Positions 24,001 to 34,438 of a stretch of DNA of 64,000 bases are shown one piece after another. The notes under the pieces are model-generated. The model had not been told where the DNA came from. It worked only from the letters and a program-made list of their open reading frames with translations, and did not search any database. The translations under genes and the position numbers were made by a program. The stretch covers positions 62,001-126,000 of the forward strand of contig LODT01000001.1 of NCBI GenBank assembly GCA_001606155.1, in the 5' to 3' direction. Source of the DNA: Tieghemostelium lacteum (taxonomy: Eukaryota > Evosea > Eumycetozoa > Dictyosteliales > Raperosteliaceae). Each line of letters starts with the position of its first letter. Position 1 is the first letter of the stretch.

Positions 24001-25703
24001 TAATCCCAACATGATTTACCGTGATCACATGACATTAGAATGAATATATTCTTACCAATATCCGGTGATTCTGGTAACCATTCCATTTGATATGCTTGAT
24101 TGGTATTTTGTAATTCATCTAAACCATCTAATACAATTAAAACCTTTTTGTTATTAGATCCTTTCTTTAATAAGTCTCCAAATAGAATTCTTAATTTTTC
24201 TAAATTAATTATATTGGTTAGTAATTGGTTTGATTGATTATTGGAATTGTTACTATACATACCATGATTATCAGTTAATTCAATGTTTTTAAGAGATAAA
24301 CCATCTACTAGTTGACATGTTAATCTGTAGAGTAGATTTGTTACATCAGTAGATTTAATGGAACATCCTATAAAATGGTAGAGAACAAGTACATTTGGAT
24401 TCTTTTGAAGTGTTTTAGTTAAGAATGCCAATGAAGAAGATTTACCAGAACCAGGCTCACCATAGATAATACCAATCTTATCTATAGAAGTCTTATCAAA
24501 TACATGATCTGAAAGCTTCTTTTGAATAGATTCACGAGCAAAATAATCAGTTGCTTTAACATCTAAATAAGTACGATGATATAGGTTCTCTTGTTCCATT
24601 GATTCTAGTGATTGAATTGGATTTGGGAATTCAAGTTCAATTACATTCCAAATTTGGTCAAAAACATATTGACCAAAGAGTTCAAGTTGTCCAGTAAGAG
24701 GATTACCTTCTTTATCAACACCAGTGTATCTACATGGATAATTTTCCATTACTGGGCATGAAGAATGACCAATGAGTATATTCTTTAGATCTTGAACCCC
24801 TTGTGCACATTGATCACTTTCAGAATGGAACGAATTTTGATGCAAAAGAGGAACTTTAGTTTGAAATTCAGAGTCTCTCAATAGAGCAATAGAATGCTTT
24901 TCATGACTTTTTGAGAGTGCATATTGGACTTCAATAGAGGTAATAGATTGACCTTGTGGAATGGATTGTAACCATTTTGTAGTTGAGTCATCTTGTACAT
25001 CATCTTCCAAATACTTGTATTCTTGGGGTATCCAACCAAATCTTTGACCCAACATGGTGACCATTAACTGACACTTATCAATTTGTCTGAGACAAAGTTC
25101 AATTTGACCCTTAACAGTGGTCTCCTCTTTTGTTAAACCCCAACGAAGATCAATTGGTACAATTTGTAGATTTTTTGATTTTGCCTTAACATTTAATGAT
25201 GGGAATATATTCTTTATAAGGTGATCTCTTTCACCACACATATCTTTAAATGTTGAAGATACAAATACATAAATTGTATTATTAACAATCTTTGATGCCA
25301 AATTTAATTTTTTTTGAGTTTTTTGATGATATACAATCTTATCTGTATTCATTTGACCATGTGCATCTCCTGATCCACCTAATGCATTTAATTTCTTTAA
25401 TTCCATTTTCTTTTTAAATGGAGATTCCAATGATTTTGATCCATAACTTGATGTTTTTGAACCCAATGTAGATGATGGTGTTTTACTTGACAATGCAACA
25501 GAAGTTGTAGATAAACTAGATTGATTTTTAAGTTCTTTTTTATATTCTTTTTCAGTCTCAAATATTAACTTTTTATTTTCTTGAATGAGATCTAACAACT
25601 CATCAACTGATGCAAACACCGAAAACTTAATTTTATATTTTTTTAAAAAATTTTGAAGTTCATGTTTTGAACTATCTGCTTGTGGAAAGATAACTTTAAC
25701 CAT
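21093..25703 (-). CDS. STAND NTPase: DUF4062-NACHT-WD40 protein (NWD1/TEP1-like)
   Basis: One uninterrupted frame encodes 1536 residues. A Ser/Thr-rich N-terminus is followed by a DUF4062 domain (about residues 140-250; FVSSTFKDMCGERDHL, DLRWGLT, LGQRFGW). A NACHT-type P-loop NTPase comes next, with Walker A in GEPGSGKSS (about 413) and Walker B in VLIVLDGLDEL (about 525). After a helical region, about a dozen WD40 repeats fill the C-terminal 630 residues (for example SASWDQTAIVWD and SCSDDKTVRIYE). This is the order seen in animal NWD1, TEP1 and related signalling NTPases: ATP-driven oligomerisation with a beta-propeller sensor. Apoptosome-like or RNP-scaffold roles are known for relatives; the amoebal role is unknown. 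The nucleotide-binding residues look intact. Confidence 0.92.
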   Translation of the reverse strand: MVKVIFPQADSSKHELQNFLKKYKIKFSVFASVDELLDLIQENKKLIFETEKEYKKELKNQSSLSTTSVALSSKTPSSTLGSKTSSYGSKSLESPFKKKMELKKLNALGGSGDAHGQMNTDKIVYHQKTQKKLNLASKIVNNTIYVFVSSTFKDMCGERDHLIKNIFPSLNVKAKSKNLQIVPIDLRWGLTKEETTVKGQIELCLRQIDKCQLMVTMLGQRFGWIPQEYKYLEDDVQDDSTTKWLQSIPQGQSITSIEVQYALSKSHEKHSIALLRDSEFQTKVPLLHQNSFHSESDQCAQGVQDLKNILIGHSSCPVMENYPCRYTGVDKEGNPLTGQLELFGQYVFDQIWNVIELEFPNPIQSLESMEQENLYHRTYLDVKATDYFARESIQKKLSDHVFDKTSIDKIGIIYGEPGSGKSSSLAFLTKTLQKNPNVLVLYHFIGCSIKSTDVTNLLYRLTCQLVDGLSLKNIELTDNHGMYSNNSNNQSNQLLTNIINLEKLRILFGDLLKKGSNNKKVLIVLDGLDELQNTNQAYQMEWLPESPDIGKNIFILMSCDHGKSCWDYIHLRQQIPQTFYLTPLEMQERQLIASKTLEIYSKKLEQKLMDRLISKTHSKFPLFIKLACEELRVSGSFDKLSSFIAKIPDTIDALIISMITRLEQDLGKDLIKKTLCFIATSRFGLLETELIDLLKEKNKPPVPFSVWAPLLHSIDSLLRHNTGSNILTFFHSEINKVIIKKYLPIEKSQIVVQNQMADFYWKQADPEGQKTWLGNQMKSFIELPYHLLKAKRWDLIATILQDLSFIEMKFKNGLGRDLIDNYLSAIAEILAPSLTGERWTGYNFSSVVSVEDFYAFIQYQQHHLLKYPHITAQQAFNLPDDSVCHNVSQKALDSKKLPMIKWINKLQISDFVIQTLAGHEDFVRCSLYKEDGSLIASCSDDKSIRIWNGETGQLVRVFPKGVHTDKVTNLQWRGNTVVTVGRDKKVILWDEFGKVIHQFTGHTQAVWGVSVSPDHKRIVSASWDQTAIVWDVGTQQKVTSLSGHKNKLSACAYSRNGKFIATGCWGGNVIIWDSVNFKQVATVSVSSSTILYMQFSNDEKYLSVSSVDTMTHIIKCANWTKIQSLEGHTEAVISSRFSNDSKFLVSCSDDKTVRIYETQEWTQVSVMTGHSGRIISAAFHPSNSKRRVITCATDKFIKIWDPKLGYAYLNQAHQGHKKSVKFLHYDKSTDRLFSVSDDKTIKVWKEFSRNDLLVEAQTIPLPVEKLSFIDSNTIITISETKTKCIKLFSDDSHQISTITDEFAHSSNVPSFAVSPKDPTLIAFINKGNLVLANTSDVSKETRRYPLAFILVHCEFHSSGEYIACTNNLGFVIFKRNSNNDGKWPVLTSIIVNDPNSSALTPHAFVTNTQHNKSDSVITTGMAWGQNYFALGTSDGYVHVYDIKRCFYLVNKFKAHEFALHGMAFSPNDKYLFTGSLDKQSILWDVENNFKNVSVFPLASISTSNIVFYKDIHDQLSIVISDYTGKIHNLKLLNVTE

Positions 25704-26231
25704 CTTTTATATATATACAATAATATTATTATTCTAACAATACTAACTCTTTCAAAAAAAAAATCTCATAAGCGTTTTTATTTTTTTTTCTTTGATAATT
25801 CTCGCAAAATGATCAAATCAGAAAGGATTCAAAAAATAAGAAACAACAGATTTTTATAAAAATAACAACAGAAAATAAGATTTAAATAAATAACGATGAA
25901 TGAAAATTCAACAATTGCAAAAAAAAAAAAAAAGGGTGGAATAATAACAACATGTCAATACTAAAAATTTTTACAATGACGTCTAATGAGATTCCTGTAG
26001 TTATATTATCATAAATTGTTTGTTTAAATTTGTAAACCATCTGAAAATAATTGAACACCAATTTATAGTTGATTAATTGTCAAACACATTAATACACACA
26101 CAATTTATATTACAGAGAGAGTGGCTGTGTGTTTGATTTAAATATTCTACAATTTTTTATTGTTGTTGTTTAAAATGTGTATTTTTATAGAATTTGATTT
26201 CTTTCAAAGATAGTATTATATCTAATAAACA
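25704..26231. other. Intergenic region between divergent STAND and pepsin-like genes
   Basis: About 530 bp of AT-rich sequence with A-runs of up to 15, no open frame worth calling and no recognisable RNA gene. A short CA-rich stretch (near 26090-26103) is the only compositional feature. It presumably holds both promoters. Confidence 0.6.
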
Positions 26232-27974
26232 ATGACTATCTATAAACAAGTTGTTTTTATATTTATACTATGTTTAATTATAAATCTAGATTATAGTTTA
26301 GCAAAAAAAGAAAAAGATAAATCACATTCTGAAAAGCAAGTTAAACAAGATGATAATGATGCATTGTATGACATTTTATAATAAACTTTTGAAAGTCAAA
26401 TGATAGCCATCCTAATATATAATTTTGAATTATATAGAAGTGAATATACTGATTTTAATTTAAATTCAATTGTATCCTCTCAAAAATCATTAGTTTTAAC
26501 TGGAAGAAGTGATTATCTTGCTGGTTCAATTTCAAGTAAGTTTTTTGTAACATCATCATTATTATCATTTTATATATTAATAATACTATTGAATAGTAAA
26601 TGGTGTACCTTATACAGTAGTAATTGATACAACGACTAATTATGTGAGTATTGCTATTGAGTCTGTTTAACTATATATATCTAATAGAATTGAAATATAG
26701 TTGATAATTGCTAAAAAGAAATGTGAAGGTTGTACACAATTTCCACCATATTATAAAGAGTCTCCAGTTGCTGATCAAATTCGTTTGTATTCAAATATAC
26801 AACATTTGACTATATATTTTGTTATTCTAATTGTATATTAAATTTATAGAATGTGATTCTCCTAGTTGTCATTCCTTTGGTGGAAATATTTGTGAGAAAC
26901 CAAGTAAATTAGATCCACCAACTTGTGGATATGCTACAACTCTTCCAAATGGTGCTTCAATTAGAAGTAAATATCATTTATATCCAACTGAAATTACCTA
27001 AATCTATAGATTAAATCTAATTACCATTTACATTATATAGCAAATTTAGTTAGAGATTTAATATCGGTTGATGATTTTAAAAATATCCCAGTTTTAATAG
27101 CAGGTATTTATGAACAAGAAGGAAGTGCTTCACTACAACAAGCTGTATTTGGTATAGGTCCAAGTGTATGTATTAAAACAGTGTTATTTAAATTAGATTT
27201 TAGAATTGAAATTAATGATCAATATTAATGATGATGATGGTGATGATAATAGTGTCCATTGTGTCCTCCAAGTCCACTTCAAACTATATTAACAACACTA
27301 AAGAAACCTTATATATTTGGAATATCTTTGGATAAGAATTTCTTTGGCGGTATGTCATTAGGTAAAATTGATCCACTTCTCTATTCGGGTTCTATAAATT
27401 ATACAGCTATGGTTAGAGACCCTAAACTTAATTACTATTCATTTTTACCATCTTATATTGGATCTTATTGGAATGGTGAGATATTCCATATACTAAAAGG
27501 AAATCTAACACTGTTTCACTTTAAAACTGCATCACCACTCTCTTATTTCCCATCCCCCATCTACAACCAACTTAAAAACTTTTTTAAAAATGGATGCAAG
27601 AATGATTTTACAATATGTTCTAAAATTGAAAATCTATTCAATAGTACACAAGTTGGTATATTATTATTCATTATTAATCTATATTTCTAACAGTACTAAT
27701 ACCCTGCTATATTATTGTACTATAGTGTGTGATACTAAATCAACAACAAATTGACCAATTTCCAAATATTGAAATCTATTTTGATGAAGGGTTTTCATTA
27801 TCATTATCACCTAGAATCTATTTGTATTCATTGACTAGGGATAATCAGGTGTATCATTGTTTTGGTATTTTAGAAACTACCAGTCCAACTTTTACTATTG
27901 GTATTAATCTAATGAGAGAACTCTATATAATATTTGATAATGACCTTAGTAAAATAGGTTTCTCAAAAAAATAA
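26232..27974 (+). CDS. Pepsin-like (A1) aspartyl protease homologue, predicted inactive
   Basis: Eight exons are inferred: 26232-26365, 26396-26535, 26597-26643, 26701-26782, 26850-26966, 27041-27165, 27253-27651 and 27726-27974. They join in frame to 430 residues. A signal peptide (VVFIFILCLIINLDYSLA) starts the chain. The N-lobe site reads VVIDTTTNY where active enzymes have DTGS. The C-lobe keeps the pepsin landmark GGMSLGKIDPLLYSG, but the second catalytic site reads FKTASPLSYFPSPIY, with Lys where the Asp should be. Cys-rich loops resemble the saposin-free dictyostelid and plant-like A1 branch. It is probably a secreted or lysosomal binding protein rather than a protease. The first intron is doubtful: it is either 30 bp as given or 111 bp (26296-26406, weak GTTTAG donor). 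Confidence 0.85.
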
Positions 27975-28185
27975 TAAGAAAATTAAATAGAAATCTTATA
28001 ATAATTATCCAATACACCAATAAAAAAAAAATCTGTGATGCTATGAAGCAGTGGGAAAAAATGTAAAAAAAATTAGGGAAATATCTTACCCCCTCATAGA
28101 TTCCAAAAAAAGACTTTACCATCATCACCCAATTGATTTTTTTTAATTTTTTTTTAAAATTTTATTCAATGTATATATATAAGTC

Positions 28186-29178
28186 ATGAGCAGCAACACT
28201 ACTCATAGTAATAAAGATGCTTCAAATGGCGTAATTAAAAAAAAAGAAATTTCAATGAACGTAAATTATAACTCGCTAAAAGATAATTTTAAAAAGATTG
28301 GATACCTTAAAAAACTAGGTGGTAAAGGTATAAGTAAAAATTGGAAAAAGAGATTCTTTGTTTTAACCAAAGATGGTTTATTGTAAGTTTGCCTTTTTAT
28401 GAGAAATTATCAATTTTTATAAATTTGCAAATGATCGTTTATTAATAATGAAAATTTCAAATTAAATAGATATTATTTTAAACATAGAACATCAAATTCA
28501 GCAGTAGGATGTTTAGATTTATCAAGATACACCAAAATATATAAAGACAGTAAGAAAAAAAAGAATTTCCTTTTAATTAATGAAAACAATCCGTCAGAAC
28601 GTGTATTTCACTTGGTCAGTGAATCAGAGAGTGAAATGAAAGAATGGATTGATGAAATTACGGAATTCTTTGAAGATGATATATCGGATTTAAAGAATAA
28701 ATTAAATGATTTAAAACTAAAGAAACAAGGAGACACTATAAAAAAGACTCAAATGAAAGCTAAAAGAGTTGAGGAATATGAGTTAGATAAACTTCAATTG
28801 GTATTACGTGGTGGTAGATTATCAATATCAGTTAGAGATGATGGTGGCACTTCTGTACCTGAACTACTTAGAGTATCTTCAACTTCACCTACAACAACTA
28901 CCAATTCACCAATGGAGGTTTCCAATTCATCTCTAGGTGCATTGGGTTCAAATTCATTTTTAAAACTTGCAAATGATTTATTTAATCAACCTATTAATTC
29001 TAATCCACAAACAACAACAACAACAACTACAACTACAACTACTAGTACTACAACTACTGAATTTATTAATACTACACCTTCTATACCTGATCAATTGACT
29101 AAAGATGATTCCACTGTAAATGATAATAATATAGGATTTCATGATGATGACGATGATGAGGATGATGAAGAAGATTAA
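28186..29178 (+). CDS. PH domain protein with acidic tail
   Basis: Exons 28186-28382 and 28470-29178 (87-bp intron, GTAAGT...TAG) encode 301 residues. The pleckstrin homology domain spans about residues 37-155: KIGYLKKLGGKGISKNWKKR at its start, the basic beta1-beta2 loop typical of phosphoinositide binders, then FFVLTKDGLLYYFKHR and, in the C-terminal helix, MKEWIDEITEFF. The rest has a Lys-rich helix, a Ser/Thr-rich linker with a polyThr run, and a strongly acidic end of consecutive Asp/Glu. It is probably recruited to membranes by phosphoinositides. No catalytic domain is present, so it may be an adaptor. Confidence 0.9.
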
Positions 29179-29267
29179 ATTAATAGAAATATATATATTC
29201 TGTTAATATTTACTTTATTTTAAAATTTTATTTAATATAATAAAATAACATATTTTTGTAAACACCA

Positions 29268-29554
29268 CTATATTATAATATAGCACCAGTTACTACAGTA
29301 GCTGTTTGCTATTTGATGCAATTTTTTGAGGTTCTCTGCAACCAAAGCACTATTTGCTTTATCAACTTTAGTTTTCTTCTTTGTACTACTATCAATTGAA
29401 ACCTTTTCATCTACATCACTTTCATTATCACTACTAGACGAATATTTTAATTCTCTTTTTTTGTGAATTGGTATCTATGTGGCGATTTTACTGGTGAGAA
29501 AGGAGGTAAAGGTGGTGGAGAAGGAGGTGTTCTTTCCTCATACACTCTCTCCAT
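29268..29554 (-). CDS. Small uncharacterised protein, frame broken in a homopolymer
   Basis: From an ATG at 29554 the minus strand reads a Pro-rich start (MERVYEERTPPSPPPLPPF). Past a run of seven A (29456-29462, T on the plus strand) this frame stops after two more codons, while a shifted frame stays open for 58 codons to the stop at 29268. The shifted part is Ser/Asp-rich, then Lys-rich (STKKKTKVDKANSALVAENL). One extra A would join them into a protein of about 95 residues. Either the assembly lost a base in the run or the gene is recently broken. A spliced alternative (GTGTAT donor near 29545, TAG acceptor near 29483) is possible, but that intron would be far too GC-rich for this genome. 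The function is unknown. Confidence 0.5.
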
Positions 29555-29680
29555 AATATATTGGTTAATTAAAATAATTTACTGTACTATTGATTTTTAA
29601 TACAATTATATAGACTATGAATACAAATAACTTTTATTTATTTTAAATATCTATAAAAGAAATTATTTGTTTATGTAATT

Positions 29681-32600
29681 TTAATATCTTTTGGCATATG
29701 GGTTGAATCTAGGTTTAATTGAGTGAACTGTTAAATAAATGAGTTAGTATATTTAGTAATTAATAATATATATTGAAAATTATACATACCAGGTTGAACT
29801 TGTATTAAATTTTGTAGAGGTTGTGGTACATATTGTTTTGCCTCTACTAGAATTTCAACTAGATCTTTTGCAAGTCTACTATTATCAGGAGTAAACAAAG
29901 AAAAAGAGGTACCAGTTGCACCAGCTCTACCTGTTCTACCAATTCTATGAACGTAGGTTTCAACGGTATTTGGGAAATCGAAATTGATAACATATTTAAT
30001 GTCTTTGACATCTGATTGTTTGTTAAAGTATCAAATGGTTAGATATGATATTAAATATTAAAAAATATTTCTTACATCATCACAAATGTTTTTAAAAGTT
30101 ATTCTAATTCTTTCTCTAACTGTGAAATGGCAAGGTAATTTAGTAAATTGATTAAGAAAATGATTAAATACTTAAATATATATGTTCAAAGCGTTGGGAC
30201 ATTCAAAAACTTCTCTCATTTTTCATAATATATACAAAAAAAAAGTGTAAATACTTACATGTATACTTACACTCTATTACTCTTTATAAATGCTTGTATA
30301 TATATTATTATCATGAAAAAACAAGAGTTGTTTAGGATTTTCAAAATGTCTATTGCTGTTGTTTTTTTTTTTGAATATATATTATTGTGTTTTACCTCTA
30401 AAAGAACTATTTATCCTTCTATTGATAATAATAACCATAATCTTTATCATTTAAATTCCCTCACCTCTCCTCTGTACTTTACCCATCCAATAAAAAAAGA
30501 GAATAAAGATTGTGTGGTAATTACAAATGTCAAAAATAAAACTAAAAAGATTAGTAGTACTATTACTGTGTGGTAATCGCCAAATTCATATTTTGGAGAT
30601 TAATAATAATAATAATACTACCCAAGATATTACCATTTACAATAACTAATATATACTATAACTTAACTATGTGATGCTGTGAAATTTTAAACACATATAT
30701 AGATGTACTTACCTAAACCACGAGATGCTAAATCAGTGGCAATCATAACTTGAGTTTTACCAGTTTTAAAATCTCTCAAAACAGAGTCTCTCTCTGCTTG
30801 AGATTTATCACCATGAATACCAATACTCTTGACACCAATGGATTGTAATCTCTTTTGAAGTGAATCTACACCTCTTTTAGTCTCTGCAAAAATGATAGTT
30901 TTATCATTAGGATTGATAGATTCTAAAAACTTAAAGAGTTTGTTGGCTTTATCGTATTCGTCACAGACTTCAACAATTTGTTTGACATTGTGATTGGCAG
31001 ATAAATCTGCATTACCAATGTGCACCTGTATATGATCAACAAGGAAATCGTGAGCTAGAGATTGAACTTCTTTAGGCCAAGTAGCTGAAAACATAAGAGT
31101 CTGACGATCAGGTCTGATTTGTGAGAGAATGGAACGCAGTTGTTTCTCAAAACCCATATCTAACATACGATCAGCTTCATCCAAAACCAAATAGGTTACA
31201 CGACGGAGATTAGTGAATCCACCAGACAAGATATCAATCAAACGTCCTGGAGTAGCAACAAGAATCTCTACACCTCTCTTGAGTTGACTGATTTGATTAG
31301 ATTTAGCAGCACCACCATAGACACAGCAATTTGTGATTTTTGATGTACCTCCAAATTTATCACATTCAGTTTGAATCTGAACTGCCAATTCTCTAGTTGG
31401 AGAGAGAACCAAGACGATAGGTCCATCGCCTGGTTGTAATTGAGGTTGGGCATTAATGTGAATGATGGAAGGTAAAAGGAATGCGAGTGTCTTACCAGAG
31501 CCTGTTTCAGCTAGACCAATGATATCCCTACCACGTAAGGCTATAGGCCATGCTTGAGCTTGAATAGCAGTTGGTGATGCAAATCCAGCTGAATGTATTT
31601 CTTTCATTAGATATTGTGGGAATGGTGCACCTTCAAATTGAACAATTGGGTTGGGTACATCTCTTCCTTTTACTGTCATACATACTGATTTTCTGTAAGA
31701 GTCTACTGATTCTGAAGACATACGACTTACTTCGTCAGCTTCAGTGTAGAAGTTCTTTTCGAATTTAGTTAGTGCACCCATATCCCATTGGATGGACTGT
31801 AAGTTTCCAAAGTCTTCATTACTACCTGCATATTTTGGTCCAGCACTATTATAAGACATTCCTGAAGATGGTTTATATGAACTTCCTCCATATGATGAAC
31901 TACTTCCACCATATGAACTACCTCCACTACCGTAAGATGAACTTCCACCACCATAGGATGAACCACTTCCATAAGATGGTTTGTAACTTGAAGATGACCC
32001 GTTTGATGAGTATCCTGGTGCTGATGATGGTGGGGGTTGAGAGTAATTTGAAGATCCATTGGATTGGTAGTTGGAAGAGAAACCATTGGAGGATGAGCCA
32101 TGTCCATTAGAAGATGAACTATGTCCATTAGAAGTTGAATATCCACCACCACTGCTGGATGATGAATATCCACTACTATTATAACTTGATCCATTGGAAT
32201 TGTAACTGTTACTACTACTACCTCCGTAAGGTGTAGTAATTGATTGTTGTGGTTGCACAGATGGACCATTGGATCTGTAAGCGTTACTTGATGAATAACC
32301 ACCTCCAGTAGATGATGAAGATGAACCATATCTATTATCATTACCATTACCATAACTTGATGAAGGATTTCTATAATTATCTTTTTCATAAGTTGGTTTG
32401 CCACCATATGAAGAAGTGGAGGAAGAAGAGGAAGGTCCTCTATTGTCATTATAAGATGAACCATTTCTATAATCTTTATCGTAGTTTGAGTTTGGTGGTG
32501 ATCTATTGAAATTATCTCTTGATGAAGAAGATGTAGATCCTCCGTATCTATTATCGTTGTTATTACCACCACCAACGCTATTATAATTATCTCTTGAACT

Positions 32601-32936
32601 ACCACCACCGTTTGGGTATCCATTTGAACCAGTATAATTATGACCACTTCTATTATCGTTTCCATAAGTTGAAGAAGAAGAAGATGATCTCTGTCCATTT
32701 GTATTACCGTATCCACCACTAGATGGTGAAGTGTAGTTATCTCTTGAGGAAGATGAATAACCAACACTACCACTGGCACCGCCACTACTACCACTACCAC
32801 TACCACTATAATTATCTCTTGAAGATCCACCACTTGGATATCCTCCAGATCTATTATCGTTATAGGAATTGCCTACATTTGAACTAGAGTAACCAGAGTC
32901 CCTTGTATCTCTATGATTGTTGTAATAATTTGACAT
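29681..32936 (-). CDS. ddx17: DEAD-box RNA helicase, DDX5/DDX17 (p68/Dbp2) type
   Basis: Exons 32936-30713, 30011-29790 and 29727-29681 join in frame to about 830 residues. The first 370 residues are a low-complexity Ser/Gly/Asn/Tyr-rich domain. The helicase core follows with all motifs: Q-motif ([14 protein letters not shown]), [54 protein letters not shown] and [13 protein letters not shown]. It ends with the NPYAKRY tail. The core and the SATWPKEVQ segment are characteristic of the p68/Dbp2 subfamily, which acts in nuclear RNP remodelling, rRNA processing and mRNP assembly. The 701-bp first intron splits the Asp codon of RGLDV and is many times longer than other introns here. The second intron is 62 bp. 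Confidence 0.93.
30012..30712 (-). other. Unusually long (701 bp) intron of the DDX5/17-type gene
   Basis: It is bounded by GTAAGT at 30712 and ...ATCAG at 30012, and its removal joins RGL to DVKDIKYV with correct phase. Other introns in the window are about 60-200 bp. Its plus strand holds an open frame of 105 codons (30259-30576) whose composition is Ile/Lys/Phe/Tyr-rich and not convincingly coding. A short repeat (GTGTGGTAAT) occurs at about 30512 and 30568. Fungal DBP2-type genes are known for a long intron late in the coding region that mediates autoregulation, so this may be a regulatory intron. Confidence 0.8.
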
Positions 32937-33229
32937 TTTATAGAATTATTGTTTCTCAGGTTTCAACAAACTATAATTAGAGAGATAAGTGCGTGGTTGA
33001 AAAAATAATAAAAAAAAGAAAATAAAAAAAAAAAAAAGAAATTCGTTTTTGTTCAACATTCGCTAACTGATTTCATAGGAGCTCTTTTGGTAATTTAATT
33101 AAAATAATAATTTAATTGTTTTATTTTCAATTAATTTTACAAAGTGTTGAAGGAGTTCTTTTTCAAGTTAATAATACATATAAATAAATTTAGTGGGTTT
33201 CTCTATCGTTTGAGATGGATGATGGGATT

Positions 33230-34094
33230 TTAAGCAGCTACAACTAATGCAGGAGTTATTGGATGATCTTTAATAGATTGTAAAGGAAGATTCAAAGAAT
33301 CCTTATTGTAATGTGATTTAAAGAGATCATGTAAACTATCAGATAAATGAATTTTCTTGATGAATGGATGTGATCTAAAGACAGTGGAGAATGTGGATAA
33401 TGCTACACGCATTAGAGTTGTCGGATGAACTATAGTAATCTTTTGAAGATTCTCAGAAGTGTCTCTAGATAATAAATCATAAAATTTAATGAGAATCTTT
33501 GATGTCCATGCTGAAAATGCAGTATTAGTCTGCAAATACAATATCTCATGTTTCTTATGAACAATAGGTTCTATAAGATAGATTAGATATTTCAATGCAT
33601 TCTCTAGATCATTCTTTGGTATCCTATCTTCAATGATTACTACTAGATTCTCACATTTTCTATCTAGATCTCTAGTTAAATAGACAAATCCTAGTGACCT
33701 TATTTGTATCCTCTTTGACCAACTTTGTGATTTTCCATATTGTATTAATTCTGTATATCCTTTTTCTTCATATTTTTGAATTAGATCCATTAAAGTTGAA
33801 TTTTGTTCAATTTTATCATCTTTTTTTACTATGTCTAATGCCACTGTTGTGGGTGGTGGAGATACTACTACTGGTGGATTATTATTTACTTGAATTGGAG
33901 ATTTATTGGAATGACTATTATTACACTGAATTTTATTATTACTATCATTAGAAATTAAAATTTCGGTAGTATTATTTAAAATTTTTTTTAGTATTTAAAT
34001 TTTCTTTAAATTTAATAAATTGAGTAGATGTATTATTTTGATGGTCATTTATTTTAGTTTGAAAAAACTTTAATGTATTTATAAACTTTGACAT
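33230..34094 (-). CDS. BCH/CRAL-TRIO-like domain protein with one frame break
   Basis: The main open frame (33844 down to 33230, open further upstream without an ATG) ends in a Sec14/BCH-type fold (CRAL-TRIO_2): NLVVIIEDRIPKNDLENAL, then ITIVHPTTLMRVALSTF and KKIHLSDSLHDLFKSHYN, which matches the LYIVHPT...FVxSLxELxxxI pattern of BNIP2, ARHGAP1 and GDAP2. In the other phase an ATG at 34094 begins MSKFINTLKFFQTKIN and runs 40 codons to the same place. The two meet in a run of eight A (T at 33982-33989); one base fewer would give a continuous protein of about 288 residues with an Asn/Pro-rich linker. The domain probably binds a small GTPase or lipid. The break may be an assembly error. Confidence 0.7.
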
Positions 34095-34438
34095 TTATAA
34101 CTATATTTATAACTATTATATATTATAGCTTTTATTTTAAAATTTGAATAGAAACCAAATTTTTGATTTTTTTATTACTATTATACATTTTTTCTTTTTT
34201 ATCCACACACTCACATTTTTGAGTGAAAACAGTAGAAATTTGGGGGGTTTTAATCTTGTAAGACAAACTTTTCTCATCAAAATTGTACATTATTTTAAAT
34301 AAAGCAGTATCTCTTGATCTATTTAGTACTATTATTTTAGTATTACTATCTCTATCTCTAAAACCTAATATTTAATTGATTGTAATTCACTACCTCCTAC
34401 TCACTCTCTTTTATCTATTCTCGCTACTATTAATAATA
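34095..34438. other. AT-rich intergenic spacer
   Basis: About 340 bp between the 5' end of the BCH gene and the 3' end of the transporter gene. It has many short T and A runs. Two short repeated motifs near 34330-34355 (tattactatctctatctcta) are simple-sequence in nature. I see no gene, RNA or site in it. Confidence 0.5.

Noticed and set aside
31769-32833. A 354-codon frame antiphase to the helicase N-terminus
   Set aside because: It is the shifted reading of the Ser/Gly/Asn-rich low-complexity region, giving His/Val/Leu-rich nonsense; the helicase frame continues into a full DEAD-box core.
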